Shown here one piece after another: positions 1-9,228 of a stretch of 64,000 nucleotides of DNA. Position numbers and translations under genes: made by a program. The stretch's first letter is position 1. Each line of letters starts with the position of its first letter. A model generated the notes under the pieces. That model worked only from the letters and a program-made list of their open reading frames with translations. It was not told the origin of the DNA and made no database searches. The stretch lies in NCBI RefSeq assembly GCF_001591965.1, contig NZ_BCVX01000008.1, positions 1 to 64,000 of the forward strand. The letters run 5' to 3'. The DNA comes from Lysinibacillus odysseyi 34hs-1 = NBRC 100172 (lineage in GTDB: Bacteria > Bacillota > Bacilli > Bacillales_A > Planococcaceae).

Positions 1-21
1 CACACAATTATCAGCAGGCGT

Positions 22-60
22 TTTATAAAAATAACACCTCACGCAGCTCGGCGTGAGGTG
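22..60 (-). terminator. Intrinsic terminator of rpmE
   Basis: A 10-bp perfect inverted repeat (CACCTCACGC at 35-44, GCGTGAGGTG at 51-60) with a 6-nt loop is followed, on the minus strand, by a T-rich run at 22-34. It lies 15 nt past the rpmE stop, so it ends the rpmE transcript. Confidence 0.9.
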
Positions 61-75
61 TTGTGTACGGAACAA

Positions 76-279
76 TTATTTGTTAAGACCGTATTTTTTG
101 TTGAAACGATCAACACGTCCGTCAGCAGACGCGAATTTTTGACGGCCAGTATAGAATGGGTGACATTCGTTGCAGAACTCGACAACGATGTTTTCTTTTA
201 CTGAACCAGTTTGGAATGAGTTACCGCAAGAGCAAGTTACTGTTGCAGTTTTGTAATCTGGGTGAATTCCTTGTTTCAT
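76..279 (-). CDS. rpmE: 50S ribosomal protein L31, zinc-binding type
   Basis: The 67-residue product matches bacterial ribosomal protein L31, a small protein of the large subunit near the central protuberance. Cys16, Cys18, Cys36 and Cys39 are all present (a CxC then CxxC pattern), so this is the zinc-binding C+ form and not the zinc-free YtiA-type paralogue used in zinc starvation. The start follows a GAGAGGAG ribosome binding site. It is the last gene of the minus-strand run that begins upstream with fbaA and includes rho, the same order as in B. subtilis, but a gap of more than 400 bases separates it from rho, so it probably has its own promoter. Identification is secure. Confidence 0.97.
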   Translation of the reverse strand: MKQGIHPDYKTATVTCSCGNSFQTGSVKENIVVEFCNECHPFYTGRQKFASADGRVDRFNKKYGLNK

Positions 280-356
280 ATTCGTTTTCTCCTCTCGCCC
301 TGAACCATCCGGAACAGAGTATTATTCGAACTGCACCTTACATAGCCCGAATATGA

Positions 357-378
357 TCATTACAGGTACCGGTAATGA
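357..378. promoter_or_regulatory. 22-bp near-perfect palindrome upstream of rpmE
   Basis: The arms read TCATTAC and GTAATGA around a GGTACC centre; 20 of 22 positions are symmetric. It lies 78 nt upstream of the rpmE start, in the stretch that should hold the promoter and 5' leader. It could be an operator or part of an L31 autoregulatory leader structure; which one cannot be told from sequence alone. A weak promoter (TTTACC, 18 nt, TGTAAT on the minus strand) would overlap it. The rest of 280-545 shows nothing I can name. Confidence 0.4.
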
Positions 379-545
379 AAGCGGTAAAGCCAGCTACATA
401 TGTGCACGTTACATACTTTAAGAGAATACCATACTCCGCCTATGAAATGCAAGCATGAAAATTCAGGCCGAGAAATGAAATTATTAACCGTACTTTCTTT
501 AATAGAATATGATCAGTCTCCTGCCGCATATTGGCATGTTTCCCC

Positions 546-671
546 AGTTTATCGTTGTTTTTATACAATTTAACAGCGGTTACTCTCGGTTTATCGGCGA
601 TTTCACACCATTTATCAGCGGTTTTGCCAGGTTTATCAGCGGTTTCCCGTGATTTACCGGCGATTCCTGAC
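546..671. repeat. Degenerate 21-bp tandem repeat, six units
   Basis: Six consecutive units, each exactly 21 nt (546-566, 567-587, 588-608, 609-629, 630-650, 651-671), share the core TTTATCAGCGGTTT with variants such as TTTATCGGCGATTT and TTTACCGGCGATTC. The array begins 25 nt beyond the rho stop codon and fills the gap towards rpmE. The period is constant with no indels although the units differ at many positions. The period is a multiple of three, and one plus-strand frame through it stays open as a heptad-like peptide, but that frame has no ribosome binding site and runs into antisense rho. Function unknown. Confidence 0.8.
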
Positions 672-696
672 CCAAGGGATAATGCCCGCCTAGCTT

Positions 697-1980
697 TTAT
701 AGAAGACCTTTGCCTTTTGTTGCCTTTTTCATATCTTCATTCAGCTTTTCAAAGAATTCCTCGTTTGTTTTTGTCGTACGAAGCTTACGCAGGAACTTTT
801 CTGCAAAGTCCGGAGAATCGCTGAATGTTTTGCGGATTGCCCATAATTTTTCAAGCTGCTCCGGCTCTAACAGCAGTTCTTCTTTCCTCGTACCAGAACG
901 GCGGATATCAAGCGCCGGGAAAATACGGCGTTCTGCGAGATGGCGGTCTAAATGCAGCTCGAGATTGCCTGTCCCTTTGAATTCCTCATAGATGACTTCA
1001 TCCATACGAGATCCTGTATCGACAAGGGCAGTTGCTAAAATCGTCAAGCTGCCTCCTTCTTCAATATTACGTGCTGAACCGAAGAAGCGCTTCGGACGGT
1101 GGAAAGCAGCTGGATCAATACCACCCGATAATGTACGTCCGCTTGGCGGGATAACAAGGTTGTACGCACGGGCAAGACGTGTAATGGAGTCCATTAAAAT
1201 GATTACATCACGCTTATGCTCGACAAGACGGCGAGCCCGTTCCAGCACAATTTCAGCCACCTTCACATGGTTTTCAGGCACTTCATCAAATGTGGAAGAC
1301 ACAACATCCGCGTTTACTGAACGTTCGATGTCCGTTACTTCCTCCGGGCGCTCATCGATTAACAGTACAATAAGTTCTGCTTCCGGATAATTTGTTGTAA
1401 TGGCATTGGCAATCTCCTTTAACAGGGATGTTTTCCCTGCCTTTGGCGGTGCAACAATCAAGCCACGCTGACCAAAACCTACAGGGGCTACTAAATCCAT
1501 AATGCGTGTCGATAGTTTATTCGGCTCTGTTTCAAGCTTGATTTGACGGTCTGGATATAGCGGGGTTAATGCTGGAAAGTGAACACGTTCCTTCGCAACT
1601 TCCGGATCCTCTCCGTTAACTGCCTGTACTTGAAGAAGTCCATAATAACGCTCATTCTCTTTTGGAGGGCGTACTTTACCCGTTACCTTGTCCCCGTTTC
1701 GCAGGTCAAAGCGGCGGATTTGGGATGCAGAAATATAAATATCCTCTTTTGAAGGTGAATAGTTGATGGGGCGAAGGAAGCCAAAGCCTTCCTGTGATAC
1801 AATCTCAAGCACGCCTTCCATAAAGAAGTAGCCTTCAAGCTCTGATTGAGCCTTTAATATAGCGTAAATCAACTCTTTTTTGTTGAGCTTACTATAATAA
1901 GAAATTTTAAATTCACGCGCTTGTGAGTATAACTCTTTTAATGTCATATTTTCCAGCTGCGCAATGGTAAGAGCTGTCAT
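697..1980 (-). CDS. rho: Transcription termination factor Rho
   Basis: A 427-residue hexameric RNA-dependent helicase that releases transcripts from RNA polymerase. The N-terminal Rho-N helix domain is followed by the cold-shock-like RNA-binding domain (about residues 50-120) and a RecA-type ATPase with Walker A PPKAGKTS and Walker [10 protein letters not shown]. The length agrees with Firmicute Rho. I chose the ATG at 1980: the AGGAG site at 1990 is 8 nt from it but only 2 nt from the ATG two codons upstream (1986). It follows glpX in the B. subtilis order, behind a structured 230-nt gap. Confidence 0.97.
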   Translation of the reverse strand: MTALTIAQLENMTLKELYSQAREFKISYYSKLNKKELIYAILKAQSELEGYFFMEGVLEIVSQEGFGFLRPINYSPSKEDIYISASQIRRFDLRNGDKVTGKVRPPKENERYYGLLQVQAVNGEDPEVAKERVHFPALTPLYPDRQIKLETEPNKLSTRIMDLVAPVGFGQRGLIVAPPKAGKTSLLKEIANAITTNYPEAELIVLLIDERPEEVTDIERSVNADVVSSTFDEVPENHVKVAEIVLERARRLVEHKRDVIILMDSITRLARAYNLVIPPSGRTLSGGIDPAAFHRPKRFFGSARNIEEGGSLTILATALVDTGSRMDEVIYEEFKGTGNLELHLDRHLAERRIFPALDIRRSGTRKEELLLEPEQLEKLWAIRKTFSDSPDFAEKFLRKLRTTKTNEEFFEKLNEDMKKATKGKGLL

Positions 1981-2012
1981 TAACATTTCTCCTATCTATT
2001 TATTTTTATCAG

Positions 2013-2120
2013 TGTCTAGGCATTCGTACCAGCCGCTCGGGGTCGCTTCGAAAGTTTCTTCACGTGCAAGCACACTGTGAGCCTTCTGCAAGCAGCTGTC
2101 GCGGCTATCGGTACGCGAAT
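2013..2120. repeat. Stem-loop repeat element between glpX and rho
   Basis: Left arm 2022-2036 (ATTCGTACCAGCCGC) and right arm 2101-2120 (GCGGCTATCGGTACGCGAAT) form an imperfect long inverted repeat about 100 nt across. The left end begins TGTCTAGG and continues CTCGGGGTCGCTTCG. From memory this resembles an abundant intergenic repeat of Bacillales genomes that starts TGTCTAG and contains GGGTCGCTTC; that family link was not checked. On the minus strand it would be transcribed as the 5' leader of rho if glpX and rho are co-transcribed. Confidence 0.55.
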
Positions 2121-2175
2121 ACTCTTTTCTTATCTCGGAATATCTTGAAGTTGGAGAACTTTCATTGCTAGAAGA

Positions 2176-2196
2176 GCCCGGCGGAGTATGCCGGGC
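2176..2196 (-). terminator. GC-rich hairpin after glpX
   Basis: A 7-bp perfect stem GCCCGGC/GCCGGGC lies 16 nt past the glpX stop. On the minus strand it is followed only by a mixed TCTTCT run, so termination may be weak and some transcription could continue into rho. Confidence 0.5.
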
Positions 2197-2211
2197 AAGT
2201 AAATTGTGAAG

Positions 2212-3174
2212 TTATTTAATAATTGATGGTTTTTTCTTGATGCTATGACGTCCTTCAATAAAGCGTACCGTACCTGTTTTCGCGCGCATAACAACAGAAT
2301 GTGTCAGGGCGTAGCCGCCTTTATATTGAACTCCTCTTAAAAGCTCGCTATCTGTTACAGCTGTTGCCGCAAAAATAGCGTCATCCCCTTTTACGAGGTC
2401 TTCCATATAAAGCACTTTGTCTACATCAATGCCCATTTTTTTGCATCGTGCAAGCTGTTCTTCATCTTCTGGTACAAGTTTCGCCTGGAAGTCTCCACCT
2501 AGGCATTTCAAGGCTACAGCAGCAATTACACCTTCAGGAGCACCACCAGTACCGAACATAATATCAATACCCGTCTCATCGAATGCTGTATTGATCGCAG
2601 CACCTACATCGCCATCTTGTATAAATTTGATACGGGCACCTGCTTCACGGATTTCATCTACGATCGCCTGATGACGCGGACGGTCCAGTAATGTTGCCAC
2701 TACATCGGATACGTCTTTGTTTTTCGCCTTCGCTACTTGAAGTAAATTATACGTGACAGAAGCATTAATATCTACTTTTCCTGCCGCTTCAGGTCCAACA
2801 GCGATTTTTTCCATATACATATCAGGTGCGTTCAGTAGATTGCCACGGTCTGCAATAGCAAGCACTGTCATCGCTCCGTTTGTCCCTTTTGCCACAATAT
2901 TTGTGCCTTCCAGTGGATCTACAGCGATATCTACTTCCGGGCCGCCATTACGCAAACCAAGCTCTTCACCAATGTAAAGCATTGGTGCTTCATCCATTTC
3001 GCCTTCCCCGATGACTACTGTTGCATGCATCGGAATTGTATCAAACATGTGGCGCATTGCTGTTGTTGCTGCGTCATCTGCTTCGTTTTTCAGTCCGCGT
3101 CCCATCCACTTTGCTGAAGCGATTGCTGCAGTTTCTGTAACGCGCACGACTTCCATTGATAAACTACGTTCCAT
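2212..3174 (-). CDS. glpX: Fructose-1,6-bisphosphatase class II
   Basis: A 320-residue GlpX-type phosphatase that hydrolyses fructose 1,6-bisphosphate to fructose 6-phosphate in gluconeogenesis. The metal-binding signatures GEGEMDEAP and DPLEGTN of the lithium-sensitive phosphatase fold are present. An open frame extends 29 codons further upstream, but the ATG at 3174 is preceded by AGGAGG at 10 nt and starts where the family starts. Together with the adjacent tal-like aldolase and fbaA this makes a small central-carbon group, as in B. subtilis. Confidence 0.95.
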   Translation of the reverse strand: MERSLSMEVVRVTETAAIASAKWMGRGLKNEADDAATTAMRHMFDTIPMHATVVIGEGEMDEAPMLYIGEELGLRNGGPEVDIAVDPLEGTNIVAKGTNGAMTVLAIADRGNLLNAPDMYMEKIAVGPEAAGKVDINASVTYNLLQVAKAKNKDVSDVVATLLDRPRHQAIVDEIREAGARIKFIQDGDVGAAINTAFDETGIDIMFGTGGAPEGVIAAVALKCLGGDFQAKLVPEDEEQLARCKKMGIDVDKVLYMEDLVKGDDAIFAATAVTDSELLRGVQYKGGYALTHSVVMRAKTGTVRFIEGRHSIKKKPSIIK

Positions 3175-3352
3175 TGTTAATTTGCCTCCTGTTTTCGGCC
3201 AGCTTAGAAAAGCACATTTACAGCTGCCCCCGGTCTTTCCCGGCCGGATAGGGCAGCGCAAATGTCTAGGCAGCTATATACTTGCCTAAACCAAAACCTT
3301 AACTTAAATTTCACTGCTTACTACATTGTAACATATTCATCGTCCGGTCAAT

Positions 3353-4627
3353 CTAGACAGTTTTATCAGTTGTTAAAATCGTTTCCCGCCGTATGTCGGC
3401 CCCGAGCGCACAAAGCTTTTCAATCAGCGAACTGTAGCCGCGCTCAATATGATAAATATCATGGATCTCTGTTTCCCCTTTTGCGAGGATGCCCGCTAAA
3501 ACAAGCGCCGCTCCAGCACGCAGGTCTGTTGCAGTCACCACTGAACCTTCAAGCTGTGCAGGACCTTCAATGATGGCGGTATTGCCTTCTACCCGCGCTT
3601 TTGCATTCATCCGGCGCAGCTCATCGATATGCTTAAAACGTGCTGAGTAAATCGTATCTGTCACCTTTGAAGCACCTACCGCCTGTGACATGAGTACGGA
3701 TAATGGCTGCTGTACATCTGTCGGAAAACCAGGATACACAAGTGTTTTAACGTCAACCGCATGCAGCGTTCCCTGTTTTGGGATAAAGATGCTTTCCTCA
3801 TCCTCTTCCACAACGACGCCCATTTCCCGAAGTTTTGCCGTAACGGAGTCCAGATGCAGCGGAATTACATTATCGATTGTCACACCATCACCAATGGCAG
3901 CAGCCATGATCATGAATGTTGCCGCTTCAATACGGTCCGGGATAATCGTATGCTTTGTACCGTGTAATTCCTCTACCCCATCAATCCGAATAACACTTGT
4001 ACCCGCTCCTTTAATTTTTGCTCCCATGTTTGAAAGGAGTGTGGCCACATCGATGATTTCCGGCTCTTTTGCGGCATTTTCAATAATCGTGCGTCCTTTT
4101 GCCAACACGGCAGCAAGCATAATGTTAATTGTCGCGCCCACACTTGCCACGTCCAAGTAAATTTTAGCACCGCGCAGCTCGTCTGCCCGAAGATAAATAG
4201 CCCCATGCTCATTTGTCACTTTTGCACCGAGCGCCTCAAATCCTTTAATATGCTGGTCAATTGGTCTCGGGCCTAAAAAGCAGCCACCGGGCAGGCCAAT
4301 CACAGCTTTTTTGAAGCGTCCGAGCATTGCCCCCATTAAATAATAGGAGGCACGCAGTTTCTTTACATTGCCATTCGGCAGAGGCATGGCAATCATATTC
4401 GATGGATCAATCGTCATCGTGCCGTTCTCAAACGACACTTCACCGCCAAGTTCTTCAAGTAATGCTTTTAATGTCCAAGCATCTGAAATTCCCGGAATTC
4501 CTCCGATTGTAACAGGGGAATTCGCCAATATGGATGCAGGAATTAAAGCAACAGCACTATTCTTTGCCCCGCTCACTTTAATCGTACCTTGTAAGCGGTG
4601 CCCTCCGTTTATTTTGTAAACATCCAT
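3353..4627 (-). CDS. murA: UDP-N-acetylglucosamine 1-carboxyvinyltransferase (MurA2/MurZ type)
   Basis: A 424-residue cytoplasmic enzyme that transfers enolpyruvyl from PEP to UDP-GlcNAc, the first committed step of peptidoglycan synthesis. The N-terminal KVSGAKNSA motif and the catalytic Cys116 in [11 protein letters not shown] are present, so it keeps the cysteine that fosfomycin attacks. Low-GC Gram-positives usually have two MurA paralogues; the position between tal and glpX matches B. subtilis murAB (murZ), the second paralogue. The start is the ATG at 4627, 43 nt after tal ends. Confidence 0.95.
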   Translation of the reverse strand: MDVYKINGGHRLQGTIKVSGAKNSAVALIPASILANSPVTIGGIPGISDAWTLKALLEELGGEVSFENGTMTIDPSNMIAMPLPNGNVKKLRASYYLMGAMLGRFKKAVIGLPGGCFLGPRPIDQHIKGFEALGAKVTNEHGAIYLRADELRGAKIYLDVASVGATINIMLAAVLAKGRTIIENAAKEPEIIDVATLLSNMGAKIKGAGTSVIRIDGVEELHGTKHTIIPDRIEAATFMIMAAAIGDGVTIDNVIPLHLDSVTAKLREMGVVVEEDEESIFIPKQGTLHAVDVKTLVYPGFPTDVQQPLSVLMSQAVGASKVTDTIYSARFKHIDELRRMNAKARVEGNTAIIEGPAQLEGSVVTATDLRAGAALVLAGILAKGETEIHDIYHIERGYSSLIEKLCALGADIRRETILTTDKTV

Positions 4628-4670
4628 GAAGCGTTATCTCCTCATCAATTTAGAAAGCGTATTTCTTTTA

Positions 4671-5321
4671 TTATTGTCCTTCACGCTTTGACCAATCCGC
4701 TAAAAATCCTTCAATACCCTTGTCAGTTAATGGATGGTTAAATAATTGTTTTAATACCTTGAATGGTGTTGTTGAAATATGAGCACCAGCTAATGCCGCT
4801 TCTGTAATATGTTGAGGATGGCGGATGGATGCTGCGATAATTTCTGTTTTGATATCGTGAATTGTAAAGATATCAGCAATTGTTGAAATCAGCTCCACAC
4901 CATTATGACCGATATCATCAAGGCGACCTAAAAACGGCGAAACATATGTTGCGCCTGAACGAGCTGCCATCAATGCCTGGTTAGCCGAAAAGATTAAAGT
5001 AACATTCGTTTTGATCCCTTTTTCGGAGAAGAATTTACAAGCTTTTAACCCTTCTGGTGTCATTGGTAATTTCACTGTAATATTCGGGTGAATTGCTGCA
5101 AGCTCCAAGCCTTCCTTAATCATACCTTCCGCGTCTAGAGAGATTACTTCTCCGCTGACAGAACCGTCTACTAACTCTGCAATTTCACGCAGGCGGTCGT
5201 GGAAAGAAATATTCGCTTCTTTCGCTACTAATGATGGGTTTGTCGTAACCCCTGATAGAATTCCCCAAGCGTGGGCTTCTTTGATTTCATCAAAATTGGC
5301 TGTATCAATAAAAAATTTCAT
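4671..5321 (-). CDS. tal: Transaldolase / fructose-6-phosphate aldolase family protein (TalC type)
   Basis: A 216-residue short-form transaldolase, a single TIM barrel. The family signature DTANFDEI, the substrate-loop motif GVTTNPSL and the Schiff-base Lys84 in ITVKLPMT are visible. Members of this short family act either as transaldolase in the pentose phosphate pathway or as fructose-6-phosphate aldolase; the sequence alone does not settle which. It lies directly downstream of fbaA and upstream of murA, like B. subtilis ywjH. A strong site, AGGAGGAAG, precedes the start. Confidence 0.93.
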   Translation of the reverse strand: MKFFIDTANFDEIKEAHAWGILSGVTTNPSLVAKEANISFHDRLREIAELVDGSVSGEVISLDAEGMIKEGLELAAIHPNITVKLPMTPEGLKACKFFSEKGIKTNVTLIFSANQALMAARSGATYVSPFLGRLDDIGHNGVELISTIADIFTIHDIKTEIIAASIRHPQHITEAALAGAHISTTPFKVLKQLFNHPLTDKGIEGFLADWSKREGQ

Positions 5322-5370
5322 ACTTCTTCCTCCTGGTGCCTGTTCGCACAGATATTTCTTTATCCTAAAT

Positions 5371-5404
5371 CAGGAGAAGGCCTGAATTCCAGACTCTTCT
5401 CCTG
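5371..5404 (-). terminator. Hairpin between fbaA and tal
   Basis: A 9-bp perfect stem CAGGAGAAG/CTTCTCCTG with a 16-nt loop lies between the fbaA stop and the tal start. No T-run follows on the minus strand, so it may be an RNA-stability or processing element rather than a strong terminator. Confidence 0.45.
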
Positions 5405-5422
5405 CTATCAACCGTCGATTTA

Positions 5423-6277
5423 TTACGCTTTTTGAGAGCTACCGAATTCGCGCATTTTACCAATTACCGTAGTTTTGATAGCTTCGCGAGCAGGTGCTAA
5501 ATATTTACGTGGATCATATACTTTTTGATCGTTATTCAAAATTTCACGAATTGCTTTTGTAGCAGCGATTTGATTTTCCGTATTAACATTGATTTTCGCT
5601 GTACCAAGGGAAATGGCACGTTGAATATCATGTGTTGGGATACCAGTACCTCCGTGTAAAACTAATGGAAGGTCTGCAAGTTGTGAAATTTCCTCCATTT
5701 CCTTGAAACCTAGGTTAGGTTCACCTTTGTAAGGACCGTGTACAGAGCCCAGTGCTGGTGCTAAACAGTCAATTTCTGTTTGCTCTACAAGGTTTTTGCA
5801 TTCCTGCGGGTCTGCATAATTGATACCGCCGATTACGCCATCTTCTTCGCCGCCGACTGTCCCAAGCTCTGCTTCAACTGAAACACCTTTTGCATGTGCA
5901 TATTCCACTACTTGTTGTGTGATTTTTACGTTTTCTTCGAATGGGTGATGAGATGCATCGATCATTACGGATGTAAAGCCTGCGTCAATTGCTTCTTTAC
6001 ATTTCTCAAATGAGGAACCGTGGTCCAGGTGGATTGCTACCGGAACTGTAATATTGTAGCTTTCAATTAAGCCTTTCACCATATGTACGACTGCCACGAA
6101 GCCGCCCATATATTTACCAGCACCTTCAGAAACACCTAAAATAACAGGTGAGTTTTCTTCCTGAGCTGCTTGTAGAATAGCTTGTGTAAATTCCAAGTTA
6201 TTGATATTAAATTGACCTACCGCATATTTTTCAGCTTTTGCTTTAATTAACATTTCTTTCATTGAAACTAACGCCAT
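5423..6277 (-). CDS. fbaA: Class II fructose-1,6-bisphosphate aldolase
   Basis: A 284-residue zinc-dependent aldolase that interconverts fructose 1,6-bisphosphate with glyceraldehyde 3-phosphate and DHAP. The HLDHGSS motif carries the catalytic and zinc-binding residues, followed by [10 protein letters not shown] and LHGGTGIP, the phosphate-binding loop. A frame reaches 31 codons further upstream, but AAGGAGGA lies 8 nt before the ATG at 6277 and the family starts [10 protein letters not shown]. It is the first of the glycolytic/cell-wall run and is preceded by the spo0F terminator. Confidence 0.97.
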   Translation of the reverse strand: MALVSMKEMLIKAKAEKYAVGQFNINNLEFTQAILQAAQEENSPVILGVSEGAGKYMGGFVAVVHMVKGLIESYNITVPVAIHLDHGSSFEKCKEAIDAGFTSVMIDASHHPFEENVKITQQVVEYAHAKGVSVEAELGTVGGEEDGVIGGINYADPQECKNLVEQTEIDCLAPALGSVHGPYKGEPNLGFKEMEEISQLADLPLVLHGGTGIPTHDIQRAISLGTAKINVNTENQIAATKAIREILNNDQKVYDPRKYLAPAREAIKTTVIGKMREFGSSQKA

Positions 6278-6339
6278 GATGAAAGTCCTCCTTAAGGATG
6301 CTAAATATTTTATAAGAAAACATTCAACCCCATCATAAC

Positions 6340-6367
6340 AAAAACAGGCAGCATTCGCCACTGCCTG
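6340..6367 (-). terminator. Intrinsic terminator of spo0F
   Basis: The stem CAGGCAG (6345-6351) with CTGCCTG (6361-6367) has a 9-nt loop and is followed on the minus strand by TTTTTGTT. It lies 41 nt past the spo0F stop, so it separates spo0F from fbaA. Confidence 0.85.
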
Positions 6368-6407
6368 CACGGGGCATATCCATACTTTTCACAATTTTAC
6401 TGTGTCT

Positions 6408-6767
6408 TTAAACCTTCAAAATACTATTTACCTCATTTAGCACCTCGAAAATATTGAATGGCTTTGTAAAATAACGGGAGGCTCCAAGCTGCATTGCCTC
6501 GTCTATTAACTCCTGCTCACCGTACGCTGTCATCATAATGACGGGAATGCGTTCATTTTTCGCCTTTAGCTGCTCCAAAATTTCGATGCCATTCATGCCG
6601 GGAATTTTCATATCCAGCAATACGCAGTCAATTGGTTCTTCATCGAAGATTTTTAAAGCTTCCATACCATTCGCTGCTAAATGCGGCATATACTTCTCTT
6701 TTTTAAACAATTCATTTAATAAAAGTCTAATGCCTGGTTGATCATCGACAATTAAGATTTTTTTCAC
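6408..6767 (-). CDS. spo0F: Sporulation phosphorelay response regulator Spo0F
   Basis: A stand-alone 119-residue receiver domain with no output domain. It has the acidic pocket Asp8-Asp9, the phospho-acceptor Asp52, Thr80 and Lys102 at the expected spacing. In the phosphorelay Spo0F takes phosphate from sporulation kinases and passes it through Spo0B to Spo0A. The length, the KILIVDDQ start and the position between fbaA and ywjG match B. subtilis spo0F. It is monocistronic and divergent from ywjG. A dedicated chemotaxis CheY is the only near alternative, and the gene neighbourhood argues against it. Confidence 0.95.
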   Translation of the reverse strand: MKKILIVDDQPGIRLLLNELFKKEKYMPHLAANGMEALKIFDEEPIDCVLLDMKIPGMNGIEILEQLKAKNERIPVIMMTAYGEQELIDEAMQLGASRYFTKPFNIFEVLNEVNSILKV

Positions 6768-6854
6768 GTTTGTATTTCTCCTCGGCTTATTTTACCGTAC
6801 TATATTCTTTCCTTATTCTCTAATTCCTTCTAATATCAGGATAATTTTCTCGTT

Positions 6855-6883
6855 TTGCAATTTAAATTTTCAAAACCTATAAT
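6855..6883 (+). promoter_or_regulatory. Sigma-A-type promoter for ywjG
   Basis: TTGCAA at 6855-6860, a 17-nt spacer and TATAAT at 6878-6883 match the sigma-A consensus closely. The predicted start point (about 6890) falls inside the ribosome binding site of ywjG, so transcripts from it would have almost no leader. Confidence 0.5.
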
Positions 6884-6900
6884 GAAGAGGAGGTGGAATT

Positions 6901-7461
6901 ATGTCAAAAATTTTAACTACACAGATGACTGGGCTGCTGCAGCGCATCCAAACAAGCGAAGAAGAAGCGATTGAGGATACTGCCCGTTTGCTCGCCCAGG
7001 CTGGGATTGGACAAGGCAATGTATACTTTGCCTGCTTTGGGGAGCTGAAGGGAGTAGAAATAAATGCGCTAGAAGGAGCAGCTCCATTCATAAAAGCGGT
7101 CCCTTGGTCTCCTGAGGCTCAGCTTACTGAAGCAGACCGTGTCATTATTTTTACCCGCAGCTGCCAAAATGAAGAGGCTGTAGCTTTAGCTCAAAAACTA
7201 TACGACCTATTCATTCCATTTGCGGCTATTGCCAGCGAGCCGGCGGACAGTGATAATGAATTAAGCGAGCTTGCCTATACTTATATTAGCATGAAAATCC
7301 GAGGCGGTATCCTTCCACACCCTTCCAAACTAGGGGAACGGGTTGTCTTTCCGCATTTAATGGCCGCCCTATTTATTTATGAAGCAATTAAAATGGAATA
7401 CGATGAAATGGTAGCGGATGATGAAGAGGATGAGGAACCGCCTGTTTCTCCGTTTGCATAG
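6901..7461 (+). CDS. ywjG: DUF2529 protein YwjG
   Basis: A 186-residue protein recognised as the YwjG/DUF2529 family of Bacillales by its position between spo0F and the pyrG region and by its N-terminal MSKILTTQMTGLLQRI. No catalytic motif is evident; the middle has an alternating helix-strand pattern like a small Rossmann-type or SIS-like domain, which is inference only. The C-terminus is highly acidic (DDEEDEEPP). The start is the ATG after GAGGAGG. In B. subtilis it also neighbours spo0F and pyrG; here a citrate-sensing module separates it from pyrG. Confidence 0.85.
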   Translation: MSKILTTQMTGLLQRIQTSEEEAIEDTARLLAQAGIGQGNVYFACFGELKGVEINALEGAAPFIKAVPWSPEAQLTEADRVIIFTRSCQNEEAVALAQKLYDLFIPFAAIASEPADSDNELSELAYTYISMKIRGGILPHPSKLGERVVFPHLMAALFIYEAIKMEYDEMVADDEEDEEPPVSPFA

Positions 7462-7542
7462 AAAGATAATCTGGCATTTCTGCCATATAGTATAAGTAGA
7501 AGACAAATTGGAGGAGGAAGCAGACTCTCCCCCTCCTTCTTA

Positions 7543-7573
7543 AAGTATTTGGACCTGGTCCAAATACTTTTTT
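7543..7573 (+). terminator. Intrinsic terminator after ywjG
   Basis: The perfect arms AAGTATTTGGACC (7543-7555) and GGTCCAAATACTT (7557-7569) run into a T-run on the plus strand. It isolates ywjG from the sensor kinase that follows. Confidence 0.9.
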
Positions 7574-7636
7574 AAATCCTATAAATTTTTGTATGTTCAT
7601 TTACTATAGAATAGGCAGTTGAATGGAGGTTAAGAA

Positions 7637-9217
7637 ATGAAGAACTGGTTTCATACTATCACCTTTAAAATGATTTCCTTAATTAGTGTATTGATTATCT
7701 TTATTTGTGGAACATTTTTATATTTGCTACAAGACCATATTCGGAATATGACAGAAAATCAGATGGCAACACAGGCGCTTAATATTGCCTCGACTATCGC
7801 TTCCATGTCGGAAATAATTGAAGCTTTCGATTCCGAGAATCCGAGCGAAGTGATCCAGCCCATTACGACGAAAATCCAACAGGAAATCGGTGCTGCCTTT
7901 ATTGTCATCGGCAATAAAGAAGGTACACGTTATTCACACCCCATTCCCGGAAAGATTGGCGGACAAATGATCGGTGGAGACAATGAAGATGTCTTAGTGA
8001 ATGGGAAGTCCTATGTTTCAAAAACTAGAGGTTCCCTTGGACTATCCATTCGTGGAAAGGTACCCCTTATAAAAAACAATGAAATCATTGGTGTTGTATC
8101 AGTTGGATTTCTAGCAAAAAATATTGACCATATGATTCAGGATTCTTTTAAAAGGTGGTTAATGTACGCCGCCCTTTTGTTCAGTTTTGGCATTGCAGGC
8201 GCATTTCTCATTTCCTTTTATATAAAAAGGCTGCTTTTTAATATGGAACCTGTACAGATTGCGAAATTATACGAGCAGCATAAAATAATTCTGGAAACAA
8301 CTATGGAAGGGATTCTAGCTGTCGGCCCCGATAGAAATATTACGACCATCAACCACAGTGCCTATGAAATGATCGATCCAAATAAAAAGGCCCCCCTCTC
8401 CAAATGGATGGGTACGGATATCCAGCATATTTTCACCCGTGAGATTGCTCTTCGGGATACTATTAGGAACCTGGAGATTTCCTTGGATGGTTCGATTATC
8501 ATCCTCAACAAGGCACCGCTGCTCGAAAAGAATAAACAAATCGGCTCTTTATATACAATGCGTAACAAGACAGACATCCAAAGGATTGCAGATGAATTGA
8601 AACAGGCAAAGCAACGCGCCAATATGCAGCGTGCTCAGACTCATGAATATGCAAACAAACTACATATCATTTTAGGGTTACTCGTTCATAAGAAATACGA
8701 AGAGGCTATTCAATATATTAAAAGAGAGAAAAACATCCAGGGACAGGTTAAAAAGATGTTGAACAGCAATTCGAAGAGTCCCCTTCTCTTTGCTTTAATT
8801 CAGGGGAAAATTACCGAGGCAGCGGAATTAGGTATCAGCATGGAGCTTAAGGAATGCCATTTATCTAGTACATTAAATGCCAAGCAGGAAGAAGCCCTTC
8901 TGACAGCTCTTGGGAATGTGCTGCAAAATGCTATTGAAGCGGTTCGGGGTATAAAGCACTCCTCCCTTAAGTTAATCCAGATATCGATTGATGAATATAA
9001 GGATCGTATCCTTTTTGAAATTCAAGACAGCGGACACGGTGTCAGTGAAGAACTGTATGCTACCTTATTTGCACGTGGCGTGTCCACAAAAGAAGGAATG
9101 GATCGCGGACATGGATTGGCCATCAGCAAACAAGCATTGCAGTCAGTTGGTGGAGAAATCCTGCTCGATGAGGGAGATCTTCCCGGTGCTTGTTTCTTAA
9201 TTATTTTACCTAGATAG
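7637..9217 (+). CDS. Sensor histidine kinase, CitA/DcuS/CitS family
   Basis: A 526-residue membrane kinase. Transmembrane helices at about 12-31 and 175-196 flank an extracytoplasmic PAS-like ligand domain with motifs typical of citrate/C4-dicarboxylate sensors (GxRYSHP, IRGKVPL, IGVVSVGF). A cytoplasmic PAS domain (about 215-315) leads to the SpoOB-type phospho-acceptor His336 in THEYANKLH, then the HATPase with N-box NVLQNAIEAV and G-box DRGHGLAIS. The nearby CitMHS transporter suggests the ligand is citrate or metal citrate; this is inference. The start follows TGGAGG. The response regulator begins 11 nt later. Confidence 0.92.
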   Translation: MKNWFHTITFKMISLISVLIIFICGTFLYLLQDHIRNMTENQMATQALNIASTIASMSEIIEAFDSENPSEVIQPITTKIQQEIGAAFIVIGNKEGTRYSHPIPGKIGGQMIGGDNEDVLVNGKSYVSKTRGSLGLSIRGKVPLIKNNEIIGVVSVGFLAKNIDHMIQDSFKRWLMYAALLFSFGIAGAFLISFYIKRLLFNMEPVQIAKLYEQHKIILETTMEGILAVGPDRNITTINHSAYEMIDPNKKAPLSKWMGTDIQHIFTREIALRDTIRNLEISLDGSIIILNKAPLLEKNKQIGSLYTMRNKTDIQRIADELKQAKQRANMQRAQTHEYANKLHIILGLLVHKKYEEAIQYIKREKNIQGQVKKMLNSNSKSPLLFALIQGKITEAAELGISMELKECHLSSTLNAKQEEALLTALGNVLQNAIEAVRGIKHSSLKLIQISIDEYKDRILFEIQDSGHGVSEELYATLFARGVSTKEGMDRGHGLAISKQALQSVGGEILLDEGDLPGACFLIILPR

Positions 9218-9228
9218 GAGGAAGAATC

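Noticed and set aside
531-824. Plus-strand frame with heptad-like peptide repeats over the 21-bp array
   Set aside because: No ribosome binding site, start not supported, and the 3' third is antisense to rho. The open frame follows from the 21-nt period being a multiple of three.
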